Assembly: GCA_013154145.1 (NCBI GenBank)
Contig: JAADDC010000053.1
Coordinates: 1 to 11,398, forward strand
Length of the DNA stretch: 11,398 nucleotides
Source: Candidatus Iainarchaeum sp.
Lineage (GTDB): Archaea > Iainarchaeota > Iainarchaeia > JAADDC01
Direction of reading: 5' to 3'
Both the position numbers and the translations under genes were made by a program. The notes beneath the pieces were generated by a model that was not told the origin of the DNA, did no database searches, and saw nothing but the letters and a program-made list of their open reading frames with translations. Position 1 is the stretch's first letter, and each line of letters opens with the position of its first letter. Positions 5,444-11,398 of the stretch are shown here, piece by piece.

Positions 5444-6181
5444 ATGTCTTTGAGCAGGCTGGCCCGCCGGACGCTCTCGGACCTGGTGGACGTCCCCGCG
5501 CTGCTCACGGCCACACTCATCTTCTACCTCATCATCAACTTCGTTTCCATCCCCATCCACGACGCCATACTCAATGCCCTGGCTGAGTACGTGCTGACCT
5601 TCTCCTTTGCCCGCTCCGTTTACGCCTTTTTCTCCTCCCTGACGGACCCAATCGTCCTGTTCTCCCTGTTATTAACCCTGATCCTCCACCTCTACGTCTA
5701 CGCCTTCGTGGTGGCGAGGATATGGCAGAAGCGAACGGGCGAGATAGACAATCCCTTCAGGCGGGCCGTCGAGAGGATGATCCACGTCTTCGTGGCGGGC
5801 CTCTTCGTTTCCTTCCTGCCGCTCCTCTTCTTCATTCTTTTCCTCATATTTCAGGCGGTTCCGCCGTGGAACACCGTTTACTTCATCCTCTTCTTCCTCT
5901 CCACTTTCCTCTGGGTGCCGCTGACCCTTCCGGTCATAGCGGCCGCCGTGGTGGAGAACCTCAGGGGCAGGGACATCGTCTACGAGGGGATGCTGGCCGG
6001 CCGCGTCTACTGGTGGAAGATATTCCTGCTCCTCTTCATCCTCGGCCCCGTCCTCTTCTTCATCTTCTCCTACGTCTACCTCGTCCCCGTGCTGGGCCCA
6101 GCCCTCTACACGGCCCTCAGCACCATCTACGTTTTAGCCCTTTCAGCCGAGTCTTACTACGGCTTCAAGCACGGGGAGTGA
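5444..6181 (+). CDS. Polytopic membrane protein, unknown function
   Basis: A 245-residue integral membrane protein starting MSLSRLARRTLSDLVDV, with an amphipathic basic N-terminus and about six hydrophobic segments. These are near residues 18-38 (ALLTATLIFYLIINFV), 68-92, 111-135 (VAGLFVSFLPLLFFILFLIF), 140-160, 190-210 (IFLLLFILGPVLFFIF) and 212-235. A basic cytoplasmic-type loop RIWQKRTGEIDNPFRRAVERM lies between two of them. The layout recalls generic archaeal DUF4013-like or glycerophosphodiesterase-associated membrane domains, but I cannot assign a family. An ATG at 5435 would add three residues; 5444 is preferred on TATA spacing. The tmcA ATG follows the stop by four bases, so the two genes are probably co-transcribed. 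Confidence 0.8.
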   Translation: MSLSRLARRTLSDLVDVPALLTATLIFYLIINFVSIPIHDAILNALAEYVLTFSFARSVYAFFSSLTDPIVLFSLLLTLILHLYVYAFVVARIWQKRTGEIDNPFRRAVERMIHVFVAGLFVSFLPLLFFILFLIFQAVPPWNTVYFILFFLSTFLWVPLTLPVIAAAVVENLRGRDIVYEGMLAGRVYWWKIFLLLFILGPVLFFIFSYVYLVPVLGPALYTALSTIYVLALSAESYYGFKHGE

Positions 6182-6185
6182 GAGG

Positions 6186-8450
6186 ATGCAGAAGATCCTC
6201 AAGAGCCTCGAGAAGGCCAAGGATAGCCGCCACCGCCGCATGGTAGTGATACAGGGCAAGGGGAAGGAGCCGGCGGCGGTGGCGGCAGAGCTCTTCGAGA
6301 AGGCCAAGGACGTCCTCGGGCTGAACAAGGTCCTCTACATGGCCGAGTTCCCCCAGGACAAAAGGGACGACGAGGAACGCTACAAAACCTTCACGAAGAA
6401 GGTCAGCCTCGACGTGGAGAGGGTCCCCTACGCCAAGGCCAAGTCCGTCCTGGGGAGGACGTACGACGCGCTGGTCTTGGACGCCTTCCACAACTTCCCT
6501 GCCAAGGACATAGGCATAGCCGTGGAGACCATCCGCGGACCCGGCCTCATCGCCGTCCTCGTGCCCCCTCTGGACGACTGGATCAACCGCAAGCTCTTCT
6601 TCCACTCCCAGTACGTGGTGACACCTCCCTACACGGTGGAGGACTGTGGCAACATCTACCAGCGCCGCATCGTCAAGAAGTGGAAGGAGCACCCGGGTAT
6701 CTTCATCCTCAGGGGCAAGAAGATGGAGTCCGGTAAGGAGCCCCGGGTCCGAAAGAAGAAGAAAAAGGAGATCAAGATACCCAAGGGGACGCTGCTCCCC
6801 GAGGAGATATACAGGCTGGCCGTCACCCAGGATCAGGTGGACGCCATACACGCCCTCGAAGGTGCTCTCCGGCCCGGATCCGCCTACGTGCTCCTTGCAA
6901 ACAGAGGGAGGGGCAAGTCGGCGGCCCTCGGACTGTTCCTCGCAGGCCTCCTCTACGTCTCGGCCAAGAACAAGCTAAAGGTGGTGGTGACGGCACCCTC
7001 CCGCCAGAACGTGGAAGAGCTCTTCAAGTTCCTCAAGAAGGGCCTCGAGGCGCTGGGCATAAAGAAGGGCGGGAAGTACAGGGTAGACTACAAGAAGGCC
7101 ACGGTGGTGTACGCCGACCCCCTGGAGGCCGTTAAAGAGAAGGGAGACCTGCTCGTGGTGGACGAGGCCGCCGGCATCTACCTCTCTATCCTCAAGGAGA
7201 TGCTCCCCCGCTTCAAGTCTTTCATATTCTCCACCACCACCCACGGCTACGAGGGCACCGGCAGGCTCTTCCAGTACCGCTTCCTGCCCATGCTGGAGGA
7301 GCGCCTGAAGGTGAAGATGATAAAGATGGAGGAGCCCATCCGCTACGGGGAGAACGACCCCATAGAGCGCTGGCTCTACGACGTCTTCCTCCTGGACGCC
7401 GAGCCCGCCAAGATCAGCAAGAAGGACCGCAAAGAAGTGAGCAAGAAGAAGCTGAACTTCTTCCACGAGGACAGGGAGAAGCTCTTCTTAGAAGACGAGA
7501 AGACCCTGAGGGAGTACATCGGCATCTACGTTTTCGCCCACTACAGGAACAACCCGAGGGACATTGCCATCCTGGCGGACGCCCCCAACCAGAACGCCTT
7601 CACGGTGAAGACAGACTCGGGGAAGGTGGTGGGCTCCCTCCAGGTGGCCGAGGAGGGGGGCCTCGGCGAGGAGCACATATACCGGATGCTGGAGGGCGAG
7701 CTGGTCTTCGGCAACATCATCCCCGACATCTTCCTCAAGTACTACGAGTTCAAGGACTTCGCCCGGGAGAAGGGCTACCGGGTGGTGAGGATCGCCACTC
7801 ACCCTGAGCTCCAGGGTATGGGCATCGGCAGCTTTGCCCTCCGCCACCTGGAGGCCTACGCCAAGGAGAAGGGGCTCGCGTGGGTGGGGGCCGGCTTCGG
7901 CGCCTCCCTGAAGGTGGTGAAGTTTTGGAAGAAGAACGGCTACGTGATGGTGCACGTATCTCCCAAAAGGAACCCCGAGAGCGGCGAGTACTCCACAATA
8001 TTCGTCAAGCCCCTGAAGAAGAAGGTGGAGCGCTTCGTGAACGTGGCCAACTACTCCGCCAAGTCCCGCCTCGTGGAGGAGCTCGGGAATTACTATTACT
8101 ACATGGAGCCGGAGGTGGCCTACGAGCTCCTCAGCTCCGGTCCCTCCAGGAGAGTTCCCATCAACCTCTCTGAGGGTGAGCTCCGTCGTCTCAAGCGCTA
8201 CATCGAGGGATCCCTCTTCTACGACGCCGCCTCCGACGTGGTGAGCAAGGTGGTGCGCTGGTACTTTTTGAGTGGCATGGAGCCTGAGATCCCCCAGACA
8301 GACGCCCTCTACCTCATAGAGAAGGTCCTCAAGAAGAAAACGTGGAAGGAGGCGGCGAAGGTCTTCAAGATGGACCCCTTGAAGTTCGCCAAGCGCTTTG
8401 ACAGGATAATGGCCCGCATAGCGGAGCCCATCGTGGAGGAGTACCTATGA
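6186..8450 (+). CDS. tmcA: RNA cytidine acetyltransferase TmcA (NAT10 family)
   Basis: TmcA uses acetyl-CoA and ATP to acetylate N4 of cytidine, giving ac4C at C34 of elongator tRNA-Met in bacteria and at many tRNA and rRNA sites in thermophilic archaea. The 754-residue protein has the full family layout. An N-terminal DUF1726-type region is followed by a helicase-like ATPase with P-loop NRGRGKSAAL (N239 to S245) and VVDEAAG (D326/E327), with FSTTTHGYEGTGR after it. The GNAT domain has the acetyl-CoA loop QGMGIGS (Q543 to S549) and GAGFGAS..VVKFWKKNGY. A C-terminal basic helical RNA-binding part (about 610-754) completes the protein. The start is the ATG after GGAGTGAGAGG, four bases beyond the preceding stop. 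Its TGA overlaps the ATG of the ASCH gene. The gene is intact with no odd composition. Confidence 0.96.
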   Translation: MQKILKSLEKAKDSRHRRMVVIQGKGKEPAAVAAELFEKAKDVLGLNKVLYMAEFPQDKRDDEERYKTFTKKVSLDVERVPYAKAKSVLGRTYDALVLDAFHNFPAKDIGIAVETIRGPGLIAVLVPPLDDWINRKLFFHSQYVVTPPYTVEDCGNIYQRRIVKKWKEHPGIFILRGKKMESGKEPRVRKKKKKEIKIPKGTLLPEEIYRLAVTQDQVDAIHALEGALRPGSAYVLLANRGRGKSAALGLFLAGLLYVSAKNKLKVVVTAPSRQNVEELFKFLKKGLEALGIKKGGKYRVDYKKATVVYADPLEAVKEKGDLLVVDEAAGIYLSILKEMLPRFKSFIFSTTTHGYEGTGRLFQYRFLPMLEERLKVKMIKMEEPIRYGENDPIERWLYDVFLLDAEPAKISKKDRKEVSKKKLNFFHEDREKLFLEDEKTLREYIGIYVFAHYRNNPRDIAILADAPNQNAFTVKTDSGKVVGSLQVAEEGGLGEEHIYRMLEGELVFGNIIPDIFLKYYEFKDFAREKGYRVVRIATHPELQGMGIGSFALRHLEAYAKEKGLAWVGAGFGASLKVVKFWKKNGYVMVHVSPKRNPESGEYSTIFVKPLKKKVERFVNVANYSAKSRLVEELGNYYYYMEPEVAYELLSSGPSRRVPINLSEGELRRLKRYIEGSLFYDAASDVVSKVVRWYFLSGMEPEIPQTDALYLIEKVLKKKTWKEAAKVFKMDPLKFAKRFDRIMARIAEPIVEEYL

Positions 8451-8758
8451 TGATACACTTCCTGCCCAAGTACGTGAGGAGCGTCCTCTCGGGGAAGAAG
8501 CGGGCCACCGTGAGGCTCGGCCGCAAGGGCGTGAAGCCCGGGATGACGGTTTACCTCGCCGTGGGCGGGAGGCCCTTTGCCAAGGCCAAGGTGGTGAAGG
8601 TCTCCCACAAGAAACTGAAGGAACTGTCCCCCGAGGAGATAAAGAAGGAGGGTTACTCCTCTTTCAAAGAGTTGCTCCGGGAGCTCCGGGAGATATACCC
8701 CGTCATATCCCCCGAGGACGAGGTCACCTACATCGAGTGGCGCATCCTCGAGAAATAA
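8447..8758 (+). CDS. ASCH-domain protein, YqfB-like (candidate ac4C amidohydrolase)
   Basis: A 103-residue single-domain ASCH protein. It has the family signature SGKKRATVRLG (15-25), the beta-barrel strand MTVYLAVGG, and a C-terminal helix plus strand (FKELLRELREIYP, then VTYIEWRI). E. coli YqfB is also 103 residues and hydrolyses N4-acetylcytidine. Aligning from memory, its GRKTITIR lines up with GKKRATVR here and its DIYP with EIYP. The residues I recall as catalytic in YqfB (K21, T24, E74) then fall on K18, T21 and E68. The ATG overlaps the tmcA stop (ATGA), so the two are translated together. A role in removing ac4C from nucleosides or RNA is inferred. Other ASCH proteins are thought to bind RNA or act as RNases, so the substrate is open. 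An ATG at 8450 is an equally possible start. Confidence 0.85.
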   Translation: MMIHFLPKYVRSVLSGKKRATVRLGRKGVKPGMTVYLAVGGRPFAKAKVVKVSHKKLKELSPEEIKKEGYSSFKELLRELREIYPVISPEDEVTYIEWRILEK

Positions 8759-8762
8759 AAGG
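8753..8762 (+). promoter_or_regulatory. TATA-like box for orc1/cdc6, overlapping the ASCH stop codon
   Basis: AAATAAAAGG contains the TAA stop of the ASCH gene (8756-8758). It is centred about 26 bases before an in-frame GTG at 8783 and only 11 before the GTG at 8768. If it is a promoter, the transcript would start near the internal GTG. Confidence 0.4.
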
Positions 8763-8767
8763 AAGTC

Positions 8768-9808
8768 GTGTCTTCCACTAACGTGTACCTGCGGCGCTAC
8801 GTCTCGGGGGAGATCATCGTCAACCCTTCCGTCTTTGACCCCGACTACATACCCGAGGAGCTCCCCTTCAGGGAGGGCCAGCTGGACGCCATCGCCCGGG
8901 AGATCGCCTACTTCGTCGAGAGGGGTGTCAAGACGAACCTGTTTCTCCATGGGCCTCCAGGGACGGGCAAGACCGCCTCCGTGCGAAAGATCTTCAACGA
9001 GATCAACGCCGTCTTCTCCAACGTGAAGACGATTTATGTAAATGTCTGGCAGAACAGAACGAGGACCGCCATACTTTCAGCCATAGCCAGCGCCCTCGGA
9101 ATACCGGTTCCCGTGAGGGGCTTCTCTATCCCCGAGCTCATGGAATACATCGAGCGCTTCACGGAGGGCAGGAAGGTGGTCCTCGCCCTGGACGAGGTGG
9201 ACAGGCTGCTCTCCAACACGGACATCCTCTACGACCTCTCGAGGCTCCCCTCCAACTTCCTCCTCATCTCCATATCTAACCGGCCGGACTTCCTGGCTCT
9301 CGTGGACCCAAGGATCAGCTCCACCCTCTTCCACAGCGCCATAGAGTTCCCCCGCTACACGGTCCCCCAGCTCGCGGAGATCCTCAGGAGGAGGGCGGAG
9401 CTGGGCCTGCGGCCCGGATCCTACGACGACGCCGTGTTGAGGGCAGCGGCCGCCGTTGGCTACGCCCGGGGCGGTGACGCGAGGATAGCCATCGCCGCCC
9501 TTGTGGAGGCGGCCAAGCTCGCCGAGAGCGAGGGGAGAAGTAAGATAACCGTGGATGACGTGAAGAGGGCCAAGGAGGGCCTCGAGCTCCCCGTGGAGTT
9601 AGACCCGAAGCTGAACCTCATCCTTTCCATCCTTAAAGAAAAGGGACCCATGAGGAGCAGTCAGCTCTACGACGAGTTCAGGAAGCTGGTCCCCGTCACC
9701 ATGAGGAGCTTCAGGAACTACCTGAGCCAGCTGGAGAATCTGGGCTTCATAGAGACCCGCCGCCTCAAGACCCGGGGCAACGTACGGCTGGTCATCCCCA
9801 AGCGTTAA
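8768..9808 (+). CDS. cdc6: Replication initiator Orc1/Cdc6
   Basis: An Orc1/Cdc6-family AAA+ ATPase, which binds archaeal origins and recruits MCM. The protein has up to 346 residues, with a family-typical N-terminal segment (VFDPDYIPEELPFREGQ) and Walker A GPPGTGKT (62-69). It also has Walker B LALDEVD (D142/E143), sensor 1 with N171 in ISNRPD, DPRISSTLF with a candidate arginine finger, and sensor 2 in GGDARIA (R239). A winged helix ends the protein (KGPMRSSQLYDEF..YLSQLENLGFIE, then the basic wing RRLKTRGNVRLV). The GTG at 8768 has only a poor GGAAG site two bases away; the GTG at 8783 fits the TATA spacing and removes five residues (341 aa). Initiator genes often adjoin an origin, but there is no intergenic space or convincing origin recognition box here. 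Confidence 0.95.
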   Translation: MSSTNVYLRRYVSGEIIVNPSVFDPDYIPEELPFREGQLDAIAREIAYFVERGVKTNLFLHGPPGTGKTASVRKIFNEINAVFSNVKTIYVNVWQNRTRTAILSAIASALGIPVPVRGFSIPELMEYIERFTEGRKVVLALDEVDRLLSNTDILYDLSRLPSNFLLISISNRPDFLALVDPRISSTLFHSAIEFPRYTVPQLAEILRRRAELGLRPGSYDDAVLRAAAAVGYARGGDARIAIAALVEAAKLAESEGRSKITVDDVKRAKEGLELPVELDPKLNLILSILKEKGPMRSSQLYDEFRKLVPVTMRSFRNYLSQLENLGFIETRRLKTRGNVRLVIPKR

Positions 9809-9812
9809 AAGG
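9803..9812 (+). promoter_or_regulatory. TATA-like box for the 79-residue gene, overlapping the cdc6 stop codon
   Basis: CGTTAAAAGG includes the cdc6 TAA (9806-9808) and is centred 25 bases before the ATG at 9833. No Shine-Dalgarno sequence lies close to that ATG, so a leaderless transcript fits. Confidence 0.45.
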
Positions 9813-9832
9813 GAGAAGCACCTTCTTAGCCC

Positions 9833-10072
9833 ATGGACAACAAGGAGGTGGCCCTGGAACTCCTCAAGCTGTACCTCCAGTACCACAGGGAGAGGATGGA
9901 CCTGGAACACCTCGTGGAGGCCTACCTGGCCATCCTCGCGGCCCTCGAGGGAGGGCTCCCGTCTCCTGCTCCGCAGGAAGCGGCTCCCCAGACCCAGGGT
10001 AGTTCCCAGCCGGACGACGACAGCCTCTTCGACTTCAAGGAGCCCCTGAGCCTTTCAGATAAGGAGGCTTAG
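9833..10072 (+). CDS. Helical/disordered 79-residue protein, unknown function
   Basis: A 79-residue protein downstream of cdc6. Residues 1-42 (MDNKEVALELLKLYLQYHRE, then MDLEHLVEAYLAILAALEGG) form one or two amphipathic helices, suitable for a helical hairpin or dimer. Residues 43-79 are a Pro/Gln/Ser-rich disordered linker followed by an acidic segment, DDDSLFDFKEPLSL. Such an acidic tail with an aromatic core could be a short binding motif for a partner protein, but it does not match a standard PIP box. I do not recognise a family. The gene probably has its own leaderless promoter and overlaps the convergent KaiC-like gene by four bases at the 3' end. Confidence 0.72.
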   Translation: MDNKEVALELLKLYLQYHRERMDLEHLVEAYLAILAALEGGLPSPAPQEAAPQTQGSSQPDDDSLFDFKEPLSLSDKEA

Positions 10073-10800
10073 ATCTCGTCGATGGGGTACACCACCATCC
10101 CCCTCTCCCTCGTTATCTCGATGGGGTGTATGTAGGGGGAGTGGGCGGTGCCCCTCATTTTCCTTATGTGGAGCGTCCTGACGGTGGGCCCCCCTCCGCC
10201 GAGGTAGGAGAGCACGATGACGCCGTCGGCCACGAACTCCTCCACGCCGTACTTGGAGAACTGCTTGGAGCCCTCGGGTATCTCGGATGTTATGATGGAC
10301 GTGAGGCCGCTCTTCATGAGCACGTAGCTCATCTTCAGTATGGCCTTGCGTATCTCGTTCTCGTTCTCGTAGCGGAAGCCCAGGGCCGGAAGCGAGTCCA
10401 CCACCACCCGCTTGGCCCCCATCTCTTTGGCCGCCTTGATGATCTCCACCAACAGGCGGTCCAGGTCGAAGCCGCTCTCGGGCATGTGGTAGACTTCCTC
10501 CGATGGGAGGCCGGCCTTGGCTATGGAGGCGTCTATGATGCGTATCATGTCCTTCTCCTCTTCCTTCTTAAAGTCCCAGCCAAACTGGAGCATGTCCTCC
10601 CTGATGAGGTCCGGCCGCTCGTCGAGGGTGACGAAGATGCCGGGCTCGTCGTAGTCCACGGCCCCCTTGTAGATGAACTGGGCCGAGAAGATGGTCTTAC
10701 CCGTTCCCGTGGCTCCGGAAACGAGTATCATTCTCCTGCGGGGGAAGCCCCCCTCTATGAGCTCGTCAAGGCCGTCGATGCCCGTGGGAACCCTTTCCAT
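10069..10800 (-). CDS. Single-domain KaiC-like RecA-superfamily ATPase
   Basis: A 243-residue archaeal KaiC-domain ATPase with a single RecA-type domain. Visible are the N-terminal VPTGIDGLDELIEGGFPRR, Walker A GATGTGKT (29-36, K35), and the paired acidic residues in FVTLDERPD (D60/E61, the place of the catalytic glutamates of KaiC). Walker B is RVVVDSLPAL (D135). The C-terminal HIRKMRGTAHSPYIHPIEI segment is typical of archaeal KaiC-like proteins. Archaeal members are thought to act as signalling or regulatory ATPases; the exact role is unknown. The frame could begin at a TTG (10818), but the ATG at 10800 gives the family's usual start MERVPTGIDGLDEL. It is divergent from the OB-fold/pcna unit (37 bases apart) and overlaps the convergent upstream gene by four bases. 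Confidence 0.9.
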   Translation of the reverse strand: MERVPTGIDGLDELIEGGFPRRRMILVSGATGTGKTIFSAQFIYKGAVDYDEPGIFVTLDERPDLIREDMLQFGWDFKKEEEKDMIRIIDASIAKAGLPSEEVYHMPESGFDLDRLLVEIIKAAKEMGAKRVVVDSLPALGFRYENENEIRKAILKMSYVLMKSGLTSIITSEIPEGSKQFSKYGVEEFVADGVIVLSYLGGGGPTVRTLHIRKMRGTAHSPYIHPIEITRERGMVVYPIDEI

Positions 10801-10806
10801 GAACCA

Positions 10807-10816
10807 AGAATATCGC
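10807..10816 (+). promoter_or_regulatory. Weak TATA-like box for the OB-fold protein-pcna unit
   Basis: AGAATATCGC is centred about 27 bases before the ATG at 10838. It lies within the 37-base gap from the divergent KaiC-like gene. The match is weak. Confidence 0.3.
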
Positions 10817-10837
10817 AACCCCTTCTTACCCTTTTCG

Positions 10838-11179
10838 ATGGTAGATGTTATAGTGGCGAGGAGGGAGCCCGCCCGGGAGCTTTATGTAGAAGAGATCCTG
10901 GAGTCGGGCAGGCGCTACGCCGTGGCCGGCTACGTGGTGGACTTCGACCCCCACAAGGGGGAGGGAAAGATAGACGACGGGAGTGGTGTGCTGCGCGTCG
11001 TCCTGGAGAACTTCATATTTGCCGAGGAGCTGGACGTGGGCCGCTTCGTGCGCGTCATCGGCAAGGTTTACCTCTCCTCCGAGGGCAAGGTGATGCGCGT
11101 GGAGCTGGCCCACAGGCTCGGCGTTTCCCCAAAGCTATACAAAGAGATAAAAGAGCTTGAGAGGAGGGTGTTAACATGA
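10838..11179 (+). CDS. Single OB-fold nucleic-acid-binding protein upstream of pcna
   Basis: A 113-residue protein built around one OB fold. The strands are YAVAGYVVDFDP, GEGKIDDGSGVLRVVL (the IDDGSG turn is typical of RPA/OB domains), GRFVRVIGKVYLSS and KVMRVELAHRLG, followed by a C-terminal helix YKEIKELERRVL. The pattern resembles small RPA-type subunits or OB proteins of archaeal replication complexes and suggests single-stranded nucleic-acid or protein binding. I cannot name the subfamily. It has no zinc finger and no second OB domain, unlike large archaeal RPA. The ATG at 10838 is chosen because the upstream part of the frame is antisense to the KaiC-like gene. Its stop overlaps the pcna ATG (ATGA), making a shared replication role likely. 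Confidence 0.8.
   Translation: MVDVIVARREPARELYVEEILESGRRYAVAGYVVDFDPHKGEGKIDDGSGVLRVVLENFIFAEELDVGRFVRVIGKVYLSSEGKVMRVELAHRLGVSPKLYKEIKELERRVLT
11163..11170 (+). promoter_or_regulatory. Ribosome binding site for pcna
   Basis: GGAGGGTG lies five bases before the pcna ATG, inside the last codons of the OB-fold gene. It is the strongest Shine-Dalgarno match in the window. Confidence 0.6.
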
Positions 11180-11398
11180 GAGCGGTCTTTGAAGGAGCGG
11201 ACGTGTTTAAGAAGAGCATAAAGGCCATCGGGAAGATCGTGGACGAGGGCGTGTTTGTTTTTGACGATGAGGGGATGAAACTGAGGTCCACGGACCCGTC
11301 CAAGATCGCGATGGTGGACTTCCTGCTGCCCAAGCACGCCTTCAGGGAATACGAGGTGGAGGGGACCGTCAAGGTGGGCCTGAACATCGACGACATCC
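11176..11398 (+). CDS. pcn: DNA sliding clamp PCNA (N-terminal part; runs off window)
   Basis: This is the first 74 residues of an archaeal PCNA, the trimeric ring that tethers DNA polymerases, ligase, FEN1 and other PIP-box proteins to DNA. Family marks are the start MRAVFEGADVFKKSIKAIGK, DEGVFVFDDEGMKLRSTDPS (the conserved MDPS-like segment), KIAMVDFLLPKHAF, and VGLNIDDI at the edge, equivalent to the KIGVNLEDF strand of other archaeal clamps. A full protein would be about 245-250 residues. The ATG overlaps the OB-fold stop codon by four bases and has a strong ribosome binding site. Confidence 0.96.
   Translation, partial: MRAVFEGADVFKKSIKAIGKIVDEGVFVFDDEGMKLRSTDPSKIAMVDFLLPKHAFREYEVEGTVKVGLNIDDI

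Noticed and set aside
8759..8800. Possible origin recognition box near TCTTCCACTAAC at the cdc6 start
   Set aside because: Only a partial match, no repeated copies and no AT-rich intergenic region.
10126..10837. Long plus-strand frame of about 340 codons across the KaiC-like gene
   Set aside because: It is antisense to a protein with clear Walker motifs, and its own translation shows no domain.
1..11398. Mobile elements, CRISPR arrays, attachment sites and strong oligo-T terminators
   Set aside because: No transposase, integrase, spaced repeats, terminal inverted repeats or clear T-tracts were seen on either strand.

Overview
The window is a gene-dense, GC-rich archaeal chromosome segment. 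MCM, an Orc1/Cdc6 initiator, PCNA and a primase-type small subunit point to Archaea, as do the ribosomal proteins S15 and S3ae, RNase P protein RPP21, Bud32, CDP-archaeol synthase and TmcA. TATA boxes lie about 25 bases before many start codons. CarS, the KaiC-like ATPase and a Bud32 that is not fused to Kae1 fit a deep or thermophilic euryarchaeal-type lineage. The Lys/Arg/Glu-rich proteins suggest a thermophile. I cannot name the species from sequence alone.

Layout, left to right. Positions 1-1805 (minus strand): mcm, running off the left edge, preceded by the RNase P subunit rpp21. Positions 1836-4334 (plus): bud32, then a translation/lipid cluster of rps15, a 43-residue microprotein, rps3ae, carS and a small membrane protein, joined by ATGA or longer overlaps. 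Positions 4343-5179: tRNA-Gln(CTG) and a compact primase-small-subunit-like protein. A 59-residue, extremely acidic protein lies on the minus strand at 5190-5369. Positions 5444-8758 (plus): a polytopic membrane protein, tmcA (the RNA cytidine acetyltransferase that makes ac4C) and an overlapping ASCH-domain gene. Positions 8768-10072: orc1/cdc6 and a 79-residue helical/disordered protein. Positions 10069-10800 (minus): a single-domain KaiC-like ATPase. Positions 10838 to the right edge: an OB-fold protein overlapping the start of PCNA. No intergenic stretch exceeds about 75 bases, and no mobile element, CRISPR array or long repeat is visible.

Two themes run through the window. One is replication: MCM, a primase-like protein, Orc1/Cdc6, an OB-fold protein and PCNA sit within 11.4 kb. 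The other is RNA maturation and translation: RPP21, Bud32 (t6A pathway), tRNA-Gln, S15, S3ae and TmcA. The most interesting local system is tmcA-ASCH. The overlapping ASCH protein aligns with the bacterial ac4C amidohydrolase YqfB and keeps the three residues I recall as catalytic there, which suggests an ac4C writer and remover in one operon.

Expression signals are consistent. First genes of units have TATA-like boxes 23-28 bases before the start codon, as for leaderless mRNAs, and four of these boxes overlap the stop codon of the preceding gene. Internal genes use ATGA overlaps and GGTGA-type ribosome binding sites.
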